From contig CAVVEG010000003.1 in the NCBI GenBank assembly GCA_963747255.1, positions 186,001 through 250,000 of the forward strand: a stretch of DNA of 64,000 nt. The letters are read 5' to 3'. This DNA comes from CAIYRG01 sp963747255. GTDB lineage: Bacteria > Pseudomonadota > Alphaproteobacteria > Micropepsales > Micropepsaceae. The notes beneath the pieces were generated by a model that saw only the letters and a list, made by a program, of their open reading frames with translations, ran no database searches and was not told the DNA's origin. Position numbers and translations under genes: made by a program. The number at the start of each line of letters is the position of its first letter. Position 1 is the first letter of the stretch. This document shows, piece by piece, positions 43,299 through 52,069 of the stretch.

Positions 43299-43982
43299 TT
43301 GCGAAATACAAGCGTATTGATTCTCACCGATGACAGTGAATTTGCCCGGTTGTTGACGGCCTGCTGGCAGACCGAACGCCAACTGCCGGGGATTTCGGTT
43401 TTGACGGGCGACCTTTGCTCGCACGGCGAGAGCCTGAGCGCGGACTTGCTCGTTGTCGGACCGCTGAAGGATACCAAGCTGGCAGATGTACTGCGCGGGA
43501 TCGAGCCGAACACGGCCGTGATTCTCTGTGCGCCGGCGGAGGCTCAGGAATTCGGGCTGCTGCGCAAACGCTACCCGCGGTTGCTGCATGTCCCGCTGCG
43601 CGAGGATTGGACTCAGGTGGTGTTGCTGATGGCGGGCGAATCGCTTCGCCGCACCGAAGCGCAGCGCTTTGCGAAACAGGCAGAGCATCGCGCAACGCAA
43701 AATGCAAATCATGCCATGCTGGGCCGCTACATGATGGACATGAAGCACAGCGTGAACAACGCGCTGACTTCGCTATTGGGAAATGCGGAATTGCTGCTGC
43801 TGGAGCCGGGCGAACTTTCGGCACAATCGCTGGCGCAGTTGAAAACCATTCACACCATGGCGCTACGCATTAATGAAATTATGCAAAGATTCTCATCGCT
43901 TGCCAGCGAGATGCGAGAGGCTGAGACGTCTTCTCAAGCTGAGACGGAAGAAGCATCGGGGTCGCTATTTCCGCGCCGATAG
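43299..43982 (+). CDS. Pseudo-receiver plus histidine-kinase dimerisation-like domain, no ATPase
   Basis: 227 aa from a TTG at 43299 (AGGGAG upstream). Residues 1-115 look like a receiver (L-I-L-T-D-D-S) but the phospho-Asp position is Gly (L-L-V-V-G-P-L). Residues ~135-200 look like a HisKA two-helix hairpin with His150 in M-D-M-K-H-S-V-N-N-A-L-T-S-L-L-G-N-A, and no ATPase follows. It resembles a phosphotransferase of the degenerate-kinase type (as ChpT is) more than an active kinase. The 3' end of the gene contains the activator sites for chemosensory operon 2. Confidence 0.6.
   Translation: MRNTSVLILTDDSEFARLLTACWQTERQLPGISVLTGDLCSHGESLSADLLVVGPLKDTKLADVLRGIEPNTAVILCAPAEAQEFGLLRKRYPRLLHVPLREDWTQVVLLMAGESLRRTEAQRFAKQAEHRATQNANHAMLGRYMMDMKHSVNNALTSLLGNAELLLLEPGELSAQSLAQLKTIHTMALRINEIMQRFSSLASEMREAETSSQAETEEASGSLFPRR
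43919..43945. promoter_or_regulatory. Upstream activator sites before chemosensory operon 2
   Basis: Main site TTCTCA-AGC-TGAGACG (43,931-43,946) and a second half-site GGCTGAGACG (43,919-43,928), inside the last codons of the preceding gene. Third occurrence of the palindrome; about 150 bases before the start of transcription predicted from the -24/-12 match at 44,063. Confidence 0.55.
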
Positions 43983-44062
43983 TACCGCCCAGACCACGCG
44001 CAACACCTGCATTTTCATTGCGTTAAGAAAAGTGGACAACTTTTACCACGGAACCGCCAAGC

Positions 44063-44078
44063 TGGCCGCTGACGTGCA
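44063..44078 (+). promoter_or_regulatory. Sigma-54 (-24/-12) promoter candidate for chemosensory operon 2
   Basis: TGGCCGCTGACGTGCA: TGGC and TGCA with GG and GC exactly 10 bases apart. Start of transcription expected near 44,090, some 25 bases before the GTG of the first gene. It resembles the 41,334 site more than it resembles the textbook consensus. Confidence 0.5.
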
Positions 44079-44114
44079 TTTTTCCGTTGTGGAGAACCAT
44101 GTGGAGTGCAGCTT

Positions 44115-44477
44115 GTGCAGAAAAAAGTGCTCATCGTCGATGATTCGCCGGCTCAAGTGAAGTTCATTCAGGGGCTTCTGGAACCGGAAGGTTACGCACC
44201 AGTCGGATTGAACGATCCGAAACGCGTAGAAGAATTTCTGGCTAGCGACCGGCCCAGCGTGATTCTGCTGGACGTGGTGATGCCAGAGCGCAACGGCTTC
44301 CAGGTTTGCCGGGAGTTGAAGGGCAACGCGGAGTTTAACGCCATTCCCGTGATCCTGGTGACCTCGAAGGACACGCCCAGTGACAAGTATTGGGGTGAAC
44401 AGCAAGGTGCGGACGGTTACGTCACCAAGCCGTTTACTCGCGAAGATTTGCTGCGGGCGGTACGCCGTTTTGTCTAG
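44115..44477 (+). CDS. Single-domain response regulator, first gene of chemosensory operon 2
   Basis: 120 aa from a GTG at 44115, chosen because GTGGAG lies 8 bases upstream; a GTG at 44106 is the alternative. Receiver with V-L-I-V-D-D-S, phospho-Asp in I-L-L-D-V-V-M-P, Thr/Ser in L-V-T-S, Lys in V-T-K-P-F. Resembles PilG/PilH-type or CheY-type regulators. Nineteen bases before cheW. Confidence 0.88.
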   Translation: MQKKVLIVDDSPAQVKFIQGLLEPEGYAPVGLNDPKRVEEFLASDRPSVILLDVVMPERNGFQVCRELKGNAEFNAIPVILVTSKDTPSDKYWGEQQGADGYVTKPFTREDLLRAVRRFV

Positions 44478-44495
44478 GAGCCGAGGGCTTAGCGA

Positions 44496-45026
44496 ATGAA
44501 TGAAGATTTCCATCTGGCGCCTCTTCCCGCTGACGCGGAGATGGGCGATTTGCTCGAGTCGCTGGGACCGCTTGGTGAGCGGCCGGCGGAATCGCAGTAC
44601 TGCGTATTCCGCAGCGGGCGTGAACGGTTCTGCTTCCCGGTGCTAGATGTCGAAGAAGTCCTGGAGTGGCCGCTGGTGACAAAGCTGCCCCTTGCTCCGG
44701 CGTACGTGCTGGGTATTTTCAATCTGCGTGGCGCGATTGTGCCGCTGATCGATATTGCGATGACGGAAGGGCGGCGGCCAGGACTGCTGCCCAAGCATGT
44801 GGTGGTGGCTTCACTGCGCGGCGGCGGGCATCACGAGGATTTGAGGATTGGCATCGCGGCAGATGAAGTTGTCGGGACTTATTCGGTGAACGACGCGGAA
44901 GATTTATTGCAACAGGCGCCGGAGAACGTGCCTCACTGCATCGGCATGCTTCGTCACGACGACCGGTTGGCGCTGGTGATCGATCTGCACCGGCTGTTGG
45001 AAGTGTATCCGGGTCCGAGTATTTGA
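44496..45026 (+). CDS. cheW: CheW coupling protein (operon 2)
   Basis: 176 aa. An N-terminal extension of ~35 residues precedes the CheW domain: Y-C-V-F-R-S-G-R-E-R-F-C-F-P-V, then V-L-G-I-F-N-L-R-G-A-I-V-P-L-I-D-I with the intact N-L-R-G docking motif. First of three CheW-type proteins in this operon and the only one that keeps N-L-R-G. Lies directly before the receptor gene. Confidence 0.9.
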   Translation: MNEDFHLAPLPADAEMGDLLESLGPLGERPAESQYCVFRSGRERFCFPVLDVEEVLEWPLVTKLPLAPAYVLGIFNLRGAIVPLIDIAMTEGRRPGLLPKHVVVASLRGGGHHEDLRIGIAADEVVGTYSVNDAEDLLQQAPENVPHCIGMLRHDDRLALVIDLHRLLEVYPGPSI

Positions 45027-45058
45027 AGGGTTCAGGGGAAGAGTTTGGGAGGAAGGTA

Positions 45059-46480
45059 ATGAAATCGCGACTCAGTGGCACCATCTGGATGCTGACGATC
45101 TTCAACGGCCTGGCCTTGTTCGCTGTGCTGGGCCTCGCCTTCAGCGCGGGGCGGCAATCGAACGGCGCGTCCATGTTCGAAAGCAGCGGGCTCATGTTTG
45201 CCGGCGTAATCGCCCTGGGCATGAGCATCGTACTGGCCTGGAGACTCGGCGCCGCTTTTCTCGGGCCGGTGAACGAGTTGGCGGCGTTCTCGGAAAGACT
45301 AGCCGCGGGTGACGCCAAGGTGCGGGCGGATGTCAACTCGGGCGATGAGTTCGGTTTCATCGCGGAAAATCTGAACCGCGCGGTGGCCAAGGTGTCCAAG
45401 GCTTCGAGCAATCAGGAAGCCAGCGAAGCGTTGCAGCGCAGCATCACCGACTTGCTGGCAGTCATCAATCAGGTGGCGCGCGGCGATTTGACCCTGCGCG
45501 GCAAGGTGACGAACGACGCGCTCGGCAATGTATCGGATTCTATCAACTACATGCTCGACAATTTCACCAAGGTGCTTGAGCGCGTGCGCAAAGCCGCGAT
45601 GGAAGTCACGGCGTGCTCCAACAATATTCTTGTGGCGGCCGACGAGATGCAGGCGGGCGCCACGCAACAGGACCAGGAAATTACCAACACTTCAAGCGCG
45701 GTGGAAGAACTCACCGTATCGATGAAGCAGGTATCCAACAACGCCGAAGCAAGCGCCGAAGCGGCTCGCCGCGCGTTGGACGCCGCCGAACAAGGCAACC
45801 GCGCGGTGCGCGACACGCTGGAAGGCATGCAGCGAATCCGTTCCTCCGTGCAGGCAACCGCCAAGAAAATCAAGTCGCTGGGCGACCGTTCGCTGGAAAT
45901 TTCGGAAATCATCAACGTGATTAACGACATCACAGAGCAGACCAACTTGCTGGCATTGAACGCGGCAATCGAGGCGGCGCGCGCAGGAGAAGCGGGCCGA
46001 GGCTTTGCAGTCGTCGCCGACGAGGTTCGCAAACTGGCCGAACACTCCCGCAGCGCGACGAAAGACATCGCGGCACTCATCAAGGCGATTCAGGCCGAGA
46101 CGAACGAAGCCGTGGTGGTCATGGAAGAAGGCACGAAGGAAGTGGAATCGGGTGCAACGCTGGCCGATCAAGCGGGCCGGGCGCTGGACGCAATTTCCAG
46201 CGTGGTGCGCCAGTCCGCCGAGCTGGTCCAGGAGATTTCACTCGCTTCCAAACAACAGGTGCGCGGCACGGAAGGCGTGGCGCACGCGATGCAAATCATT
46301 TCCAACATTACTCGCCAGACTTCCCAGGGAACACGCGGAACGGTGGCGACGGTCAGCCAGCTCGTGAAACTGTCGGATCAATTGAACGAAGCGCTGGCGC
46401 AATTCCGGGCTCAATCGAAAGCGAATGCTTCGGCGATGGAAGAGCCACGCCAGCCCGTCCCAGCGGGTGCTTTGCGGTAG
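45059..46480 (+). CDS. PilJ-like methyl-accepting chemotaxis protein (operon 2)
   Basis: 473 aa from the ATG at 45059, with GGAGGAAGG upstream. Two membrane segments (~10-30 and ~43-62) are separated by only ~12 residues, so there is almost no periplasmic sensor. A HAMP follows, then a second HAMP-like stretch (I-N-Q-V-A-R-G-D-L-T-L-R-G) and the signalling tip I-N-D-I-T-E-Q-T-N-L-L-A-L-N-A. The lack of an outer domain and the doubled HAMP suggest it senses from within the membrane or through a partner, as in pilus or Frz-type systems. Confidence 0.9.
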   Translation: MKSRLSGTIWMLTIFNGLALFAVLGLAFSAGRQSNGASMFESSGLMFAGVIALGMSIVLAWRLGAAFLGPVNELAAFSERLAAGDAKVRADVNSGDEFGFIAENLNRAVAKVSKASSNQEASEALQRSITDLLAVINQVARGDLTLRGKVTNDALGNVSDSINYMLDNFTKVLERVRKAAMEVTACSNNILVAADEMQAGATQQDQEITNTSSAVEELTVSMKQVSNNAEASAEAARRALDAAEQGNRAVRDTLEGMQRIRSSVQATAKKIKSLGDRSLEISEIINVINDITEQTNLLALNAAIEAARAGEAGRGFAVVADEVRKLAEHSRSATKDIAALIKAIQAETNEAVVVMEEGTKEVESGATLADQAGRALDAISSVVRQSAELVQEISLASKQQVRGTEGVAHAMQIISNITRQTSQGTRGTVATVSQLVKLSDQLNEALAQFRAQSKANASAMEEPRQPVPAGALR

Positions 46481-46529
46481 CAACGAGTTCGAGTTCCGGA
46501 GAATACGCCGGAGCTAGAGTGGGACGGCC

Positions 46530-47414
46530 ATGAGCGAACGCCACGGGGCGGGACACGGTTTGAGCGAACACGAATTGAGCGAGATCCGCATGCTGATCGA
46601 AGAGCGGACGGGGATTCATTTCGACGAGTCGCGAGAGAGATTCTTCTCCACGCGCGTACGTGAGCATCTGCACGCGAAGGAGCAGCAGCGCGGCTGCGAC
46701 CTGCTGCGGACCATTCGCAAATCGAATTTGGAATATGAGGCGCTGTTGGAGCGATTGCTGACGCAGGAGACATCGTTCTTCCGTTATCCGGCGGTGTACG
46801 ACGCATTTGAAAAGCGCGTGTTGCCCGAACTGCATACCAAGAAATTCTGGAAGAATCCGCGAACGCTGCGCGTTTGGAGCGCCGGCTGCTCCACCGGTGA
46901 AGAGCCTTATTCCATCGCGATCACGATCGTGGATTCCCTTTCCTTTGCCGACGCGTGGAACGTCGAAATCCTCGCTACGGACGTAGGCCGGCAGGCTCTG
47001 CGTCACGCCGAACGCGCTACATATTCGGGTCGCAGCATCGGCAGCGTTAGCGAGAAGCAACTGGCCGCTCACTTTGCGCCAGTCGACGGCGGATACCAGG
47101 TGAAACCGCGCTTGCGGAAAATGATTTCGTTTGCACAGATGAATCTGGCGTCGCCGGTGTATCTCGGCCGCATGGACCTGATTTTCTGCATGAATGTACT
47201 GATCTACTTTACGGAAAAACGCCGCCAGAGCCTGGTGCAGCGCTTTTACGAGGCGTTGGAGCCTGGCGGATATCTCTTTCTGGGGCATTCCGAATCTATT
47301 TCCAAGATGCCCGTGAAATTTCAGGCCATCGTGCTGGGCGATTGCATCATGTACCGGAAACCAACACCAGAGGAATTGTACAAGGGGGAACTGGTAGCGG
47401 AGGGACGCGCGTGA
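46530..47414 (+). CDS. cheR: Chemotaxis protein methyltransferase CheR (operon 2)
   Basis: 294 aa. N-terminal domain with F-D-E-S-R-E-R-F-F-S-T-R-V; Q-E-T-S-F-F-R; SAM motif W-S-A-G-C-S-T-G-E-E-P-Y-S; I-F-C-M-N-V-L-I-Y-F; G-H-S-E-S-I. Lacks a TPR tail. Only weakly similar to the operon 1 CheR outside these motifs, so the two operons are not a recent duplication. Its TGA overlaps the GTG of cheA. Confidence 0.93.
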   Translation: MSERHGAGHGLSEHELSEIRMLIEERTGIHFDESRERFFSTRVREHLHAKEQQRGCDLLRTIRKSNLEYEALLERLLTQETSFFRYPAVYDAFEKRVLPELHTKKFWKNPRTLRVWSAGCSTGEEPYSIAITIVDSLSFADAWNVEILATDVGRQALRHAERATYSGRSIGSVSEKQLAAHFAPVDGGYQVKPRLRKMISFAQMNLASPVYLGRMDLIFCMNVLIYFTEKRRQSLVQRFYEALEPGGYLFLGHSESISKMPVKFQAIVLGDCIMYRKPTPEELYKGELVAEGRA

Positions 47415-50392
47415 GTACGCCGGATCGCGAAGCCGTCGAGCTTTTCCTCCAGGAAGCTTCGGAGCACCTGCAGTATCTGCGGGAGTACGTCGGCGTGTTG
47501 CAAGAGGTTACGCCGCGGAAAGAGGACATGGAGCGGCTGTTTATTGCTGCTCATACGCTGAAGGGCACTTCGGCGAGCTACGGCTTTCCAAGATTTTCTG
47601 AGGTGGCCGGCAAACTTGCGCACATCTTTCAATATGCGCTGAATGCACCTTTGGGCGACGATCTTCACGGGCCGCTGACCGAATTCCTATCCGATGGCAT
47701 TTCCCTGCTCGAAACCAGCCTGATCGAGATCAGCGACACCGGTCAGGAAAATGTCGAGGACGTGGCCACATTCAAGGAGCGCTACCGCTTTGCGTTCCCG
47801 CCGGATCCGCCGCCGCTTAACCTGGAAGCTACAGAGCAGGACAGGTCCGCTGGTCTCTACGACTCCATTGAAGAACCCGCGGGAGCGCAGACTGGGCTTA
47901 CCGGGTCGTATTTCGATGCCCTGCCGGCTGACGATGCTGTCCCCGAAGAAATCCAGGAATTTTTCCAACCGGAAGCGGAAGAACATCTGCAAGTTGTGAG
48001 CGATTGCCTGCTCTCTCTGGAAGGCAACAACAATCCAGAAGAAGTGAATCGCTTGTTCCGTGCGATTCATACAGTGAAAGGCTCTGCAGCGCAGGTTGGC
48101 CTGAAGCGTCTGGGTGCGATTGCGCACCGCGTGGAGGATTTGATAGGACGGCTGCGCGATGGAGCAATTCAGCCTTCGCCCGCGGTTGTGGATTTGTGTC
48201 TGGCTTCCGTCGATGTACTGAAGAAGACGTTGCGCCGCGAGTGGGCCGACGAAGCCGAAATGCGCGCCGGTGTGGATTCGTTGCTCGGCCGAGTCGCGGA
48301 ATTCGCTCCGCAAAACGCCGAAGAGGAATCGGTTGAAGTCGCGGCTCCGGAGTTTACAGCAGAAGAGGACGCGGCTGCCGCGGCGACAACCCAAGCGATC
48401 GCAAAGAGTCCGCAGCCGGCCGGAAAGAAACCTGCGCCGGTGGCAAAGTCGGTCCGCATAGCATTAGCCCGGCTGGACCGCATGATGAACACCGTCGGCG
48501 AATTGGTGATCAACCGCACCAAGATGGTTGGTCGCGTCGCCGAACTCGAAAAGCTGATTGAAACACTCAGTTTTTCGAAGGAACGGCTGCAAGGGAAAGT
48601 CAGCGAATTTCAGGATAAGTACGAGTTCAACCGCATTCGCAACACGCAACTGGGAACGCCATGGGCCGCAAAGCAGACCAAGCAGATACTGAACAACGCG
48701 GCCGCGGGTGAAGGAGCGCTTTGGGAAGAGTTCGGGGAACTCGAGATGGACCGCTACGACGACTTCAACATCCTGTCGCGGTCCATGACGGAAATCTCCG
48801 CCGACGTGAACGAAGTACTGTCGCAATTGGAAGGCTTTATAGGCCGCGTAGAAGGCGACATCGACGAATTTACGAAGTTGGCGCACCATCTGCAAGATGA
48901 AATCACCGCGGCACGAATGGTCCCCATTGGAACGCTGTATTCCCTGCTTTCGCGCACGGTGCGCGACGCCGCACAATCGGCCAGGAAACAAGTCGAACTG
49001 GATTTCTCCGGCAGCGAGACGGAACTCGACAACAATATTATTCAGCAGATCTCGGATCCTCTTGTCCACCTGGTGCGCAACTCGGTGGCTCACGGAATCG
49101 AAGGCGTGGAAGATCGCGCCCTGGCGGGAAAATCCGAGCAGGGCAAAGTGCTTCTTCGCGCTTATCACCGCGGCAATCACATTTACATTGAGGTGGAGGA
49201 CGACGGCCGCGGCATCGATTACGAACGCGTAAAGCAGACTGCCATTGAATCCGGGCTGGTCTCTCAGGAAACGGCTGGACGGCTGACCGAACGCGACCTA
49301 CGCGAAATGCTCTTTCACCCCGGCTTCTCCACGGCTTCCGTAAAAACAGAACTTGCCGGCCGCGGCGTCGGACTCGATGTGGTGCGCTCCAATTTAAATG
49401 CGCTGAACGGTGAAATTGAAGTGCAGAGCACCAGCGGACAGGGCACGAAGTTCACGCTAAAAGTGCCTCTGACGCTGATCATTTCGCCGGCCCTGTTCGT
49501 GCGTTGCGGTTCGACGCACTTTGCCCTGCCATTGGCAGTGGTGGAGGAGATCCGGCGGATCCGCGCCGATGAAATCGAAGATGTCGGCGGAAAGCTGCTT
49601 ACCAAGGTCCGCGACGTGGTCACCGAAGTCGTGCGCCTGGATTCTTATTTGGGCCTGCCGCCGCTGGAGCCCATCAATGGCTATTTCCGGATGGTGGTGG
49701 CGAACGCGGGAAGCCGTCAGATCGGACTGGTCGTCGAGGAGGTTCTGGGCAAAGACGAAATCGTTATCAAGAACCTTGGCGAATACCTGCGCCGCGTGAA
49801 GCTTTTCCCTGGTACCACGATCGCTCCTGACGGCAGCTTGATTCTGCTGATCGATTTGAACCGCATGGTGGCCAGCGAACCCAACGAACGCCGCGCGATT
49901 CAAGCGAGCGCTAGTGCCGCGCGTGTATTCGCGCCAGGATCGACGGCGGTGGCTCGCGGTACCATTCCCACCGATGCAATCGATCGCGTGGAGCAGGAAC
50001 GCGTGATCGTGATCGCGGACGACTCCATCAGCGTGCGCAAATTCGTTGGCCGCATGCTGGAGAAGAATGGCTACCGGATCAAGCTGGCTGCGGACGGCCT
50101 GGAAGCTGCGGAATTGGTAGCGCAACACGGCTGTCACCTGGTGATCACGGACCTTGAGATGCCGCGCATGACCGGTTACGAATTGATGGCGCAATTGCGG
50201 CAGAGTCCGTCAACGCGGCGCATACCGGTGATGGTGGTGACCTCGCGCGCCGGAGCTAAGCACCGCGACCGGGCGCTGAAAGAAGGCGCGGCGGCGTTCC
50301 TCACCAAGCCGGTGCAGGAAGATCAGCTATTGGCAGCGGTCGAGCAATTGATGGGCACGGAGGCGGCACGTCCGAACGTGCCGGTAGGATAG
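47411..50392 (+). CDS. cheA: Hybrid CheA: two Hpt domains, kinase core, CheW domain and C-terminal receiver
   Basis: 993 aa from the GTG at 47411, which overlaps the cheR stop (GTGA); the in-frame ATG upstream lies inside cheR. Hpt 1 with His48 (A-A-H-T-L-K-G-T-S), Hpt 2 with His220 (A-I-H-T-V-K-G-S-A), an Ala-rich linker, dimerisation region (L-D-R-M-M-N-T-V-G-E-L-V-I-N-R-T), ATPase with H-L-V-R-N-S-V-A-H-G and G-R-G-V-G-L-D-V-V, CheW-like domain, and a receiver with phospho-Asp914 (V-I-T-D-L-E-M-P-R-M). The architecture is that of FrzE/PilL/ChpA kinases, not of a flagellar CheA. The dimerisation region has an extra ~100-residue helical insert. Confidence 0.95.
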   Translation: MSTPDREAVELFLQEASEHLQYLREYVGVLQEVTPRKEDMERLFIAAHTLKGTSASYGFPRFSEVAGKLAHIFQYALNAPLGDDLHGPLTEFLSDGISLLETSLIEISDTGQENVEDVATFKERYRFAFPPDPPPLNLEATEQDRSAGLYDSIEEPAGAQTGLTGSYFDALPADDAVPEEIQEFFQPEAEEHLQVVSDCLLSLEGNNNPEEVNRLFRAIHTVKGSAAQVGLKRLGAIAHRVEDLIGRLRDGAIQPSPAVVDLCLASVDVLKKTLRREWADEAEMRAGVDSLLGRVAEFAPQNAEEESVEVAAPEFTAEEDAAAAATTQAIAKSPQPAGKKPAPVAKSVRIALARLDRMMNTVGELVINRTKMVGRVAELEKLIETLSFSKERLQGKVSEFQDKYEFNRIRNTQLGTPWAAKQTKQILNNAAAGEGALWEEFGELEMDRYDDFNILSRSMTEISADVNEVLSQLEGFIGRVEGDIDEFTKLAHHLQDEITAARMVPIGTLYSLLSRTVRDAAQSARKQVELDFSGSETELDNNIIQQISDPLVHLVRNSVAHGIEGVEDRALAGKSEQGKVLLRAYHRGNHIYIEVEDDGRGIDYERVKQTAIESGLVSQETAGRLTERDLREMLFHPGFSTASVKTELAGRGVGLDVVRSNLNALNGEIEVQSTSGQGTKFTLKVPLTLIISPALFVRCGSTHFALPLAVVEEIRRIRADEIEDVGGKLLTKVRDVVTEVVRLDSYLGLPPLEPINGYFRMVVANAGSRQIGLVVEEVLGKDEIVIKNLGEYLRRVKLFPGTTIAPDGSLILLIDLNRMVASEPNERRAIQASASAARVFAPGSTAVARGTIPTDAIDRVEQERVIVIADDSISVRKFVGRMLEKNGYRIKLAADGLEAAELVAQHGCHLVITDLEMPRMTGYELMAQLRQSPSTRRIPVMVVTSRAGAKHRDRALKEGAAAFLTKPVQEDQLLAAVEQLMGTEAARPNVPVG

Positions 50393-50399
50393 ACGAGCC

Positions 50400-51530
50400 A
50401 TGGCAACCAGCCCACAGAAAAAGTTTCGCGTGCTCGTCGTGGACGATTCTGCGTTCATGTGCAAGGTCCTGGAAACCATTTTCAACGCGGACGAACATCT
50501 GCAAGTGGTCGGCAAAGCCAGAGACGGGCGCGAGGCAATTGCACTCGCGGAAACGTTGAAGCCAGACGTCATCACCATGGATTTGAATATGCCGCACCTC
50601 GATGGCCTGCAAGCCACCGCGCACATCATGACCAGCAACCCGCGTCCTATTGTGGTGGTGAGTTCAGAGACCCGCGAAGGCGCTGCGAGCACGCTGAAAG
50701 CGCTGGAGCTGGGCGCCATCGAGTTCGTCACGAAGCCCTCGGGCGGGATTGATCTGGACATGCAGAGCGTCAAGGAAGACTTGCTGAGGAAAGTACGCAT
50801 GGCCGCAAAAGTTCGCGTGGTGCGCACGGCATCGCGCATGGTCAACGCCGCACAGTCTCCGGCCACCAAGCCACTGCCAGCAAACCCGACGCCTCGGCCA
50901 ACCACTCCTGCTACCAACTTTTCGAGCGATATGCGCTTTCCTGTAGTGGTGCTCGCCGCGTCCACGGGCGGACCAGCAACGGTGATGCGCATGGCGCCGG
51001 GATTCACACGCGATTTTCCAGCGGCGGTTTTTCTCGTGCAGCATATGCCGGCATCCTTCACCAGTCAGTACGCGCTGCAATTGGCTGAATTCACGAATAT
51101 TCGAGTAAAAGAGGCGGAGCACAACGAATCAGTGCAGGCGGGCGTGCTCTACATCTGCCCGGGCGGCCATCATCTTCGCGTGGCGCCCACCGGACGAATT
51201 CAGCTGGACGCGACGACAGGCCGCATCGACGGATACCTGCCGAATATCGATGTGACCATGGAATCGGTGGCCGCGTTTGCAGGCGCGATGAGCATTGGTG
51301 TGGTACTGACTGGCATGGGTTGCGATGGCGCACGAGGCGCCCGCGCGATTAAAACCGCCGGCGGCCTCGTGCTGGCACAAGACGAAGCCACTTCGGTGAT
51401 TTTCGGGATGCCAGACGAGGTCATCAAAACCGGCGTCGTGGAGCAGGTACTGGCCATCGATGATATTTACCCGGCCATTGAGCGGCGGGTGCTAAGCCTG
51501 AGCAAAGCATTGCCTGTGGGAGTGCGCTAA
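50400..51530 (+). CDS. cheB: Protein-glutamate methylesterase CheB (operon 2)
   Basis: 376 aa. Receiver with V-L-V-V-D-D-S and the phospho-Asp in V-I-T-M-D-L-N-M-P; Pro-rich linker (~155-175); methylesterase with Ser in A-A-S-T-G-G-P, His in V-Q-H-M-P and Asp in L-T-G-M-G-C-D-G. Seven bases after the cheA stop. Its TAA shares one base with the ATG of the following gene. Confidence 0.93.
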   Translation: MATSPQKKFRVLVVDDSAFMCKVLETIFNADEHLQVVGKARDGREAIALAETLKPDVITMDLNMPHLDGLQATAHIMTSNPRPIVVVSSETREGAASTLKALELGAIEFVTKPSGGIDLDMQSVKEDLLRKVRMAAKVRVVRTASRMVNAAQSPATKPLPANPTPRPTTPATNFSSDMRFPVVVLAASTGGPATVMRMAPGFTRDFPAAVFLVQHMPASFTSQYALQLAEFTNIRVKEAEHNESVQAGVLYICPGGHHLRVAPTGRIQLDATTGRIDGYLPNIDVTMESVAAFAGAMSIGVVLTGMGCDGARGARAIKTAGGLVLAQDEATSVIFGMPDEVIKTGVVEQVLAIDDIYPAIERRVLSLSKALPVGVR

Positions 51531-52069
51531 TGGCCCCCGGCTCCGCACCAGTGCGGCGAGGTCATCCCGTGCGGACGGAGCAGATTATTCTGTTCCGCTG
51601 CAGCAATCAGATCTTCGCCATCTCCTCCGCATCGGTGCAAGAAGTGCGCAGTGTAGACAGCCTGGCGGGCGCTGCGTGCGAGGTGAACGAGTCCACGATA
51701 AGCAAGGTTCGCCACGCGCTGCGGCGCGGCGACCGCAGCATTTACGTTGTGAACACGGCGCTTCATTTTGGACTGAAGCCCTCGCCACCCGCGCTGATCT
51801 TCTTGCTGCGGAAGTCGCGAGTAGCGTTGCTGATCGACGGCATAGAGAAAATGACCACCATGACGCGATTGCAGGCGCTGCCGGCTTCGCTCTGCCACGA
51901 GGAACGGACTTGGTATCGCGGTTTGACAGTGCTGGAGCAAAACGTGTTGCCGGTTGTCAGCCCTGAAGGATTTCTGACTAGCGAGGAACTGACTTTTCTT
52001 GATGCGACCACGGGAGCGCAGTTCAACACGGACGAGAATATGGATTCGGAAATGAGAGTCGCGCCATGA
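51530..52069 (+). CDS. CheW-like protein, divergent (operon 2)
   Basis: 179 aa. The CheW fold is suggested by I-I-L-F-R-C-S-N-Q-I-F-A-I, a central S-I-Y-V-V-N-T-A-L-H-F and R-V-A-L-L-I-D-G-I-E-K-M; the N-L-R-G docking motif is absent. Overlaps the next CheW-like gene by ATGA at 52066. It may cap or link signalling arrays rather than dock on receptors. Confidence 0.7.
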   Translation: MAPGSAPVRRGHPVRTEQIILFRCSNQIFAISSASVQEVRSVDSLAGAACEVNESTISKVRHALRRGDRSIYVVNTALHFGLKPSPPALIFLLRKSRVALLIDGIEKMTTMTRLQALPASLCHEERTWYRGLTVLEQNVLPVVSPEGFLTSEELTFLDATTGAQFNTDENMDSEMRVAP

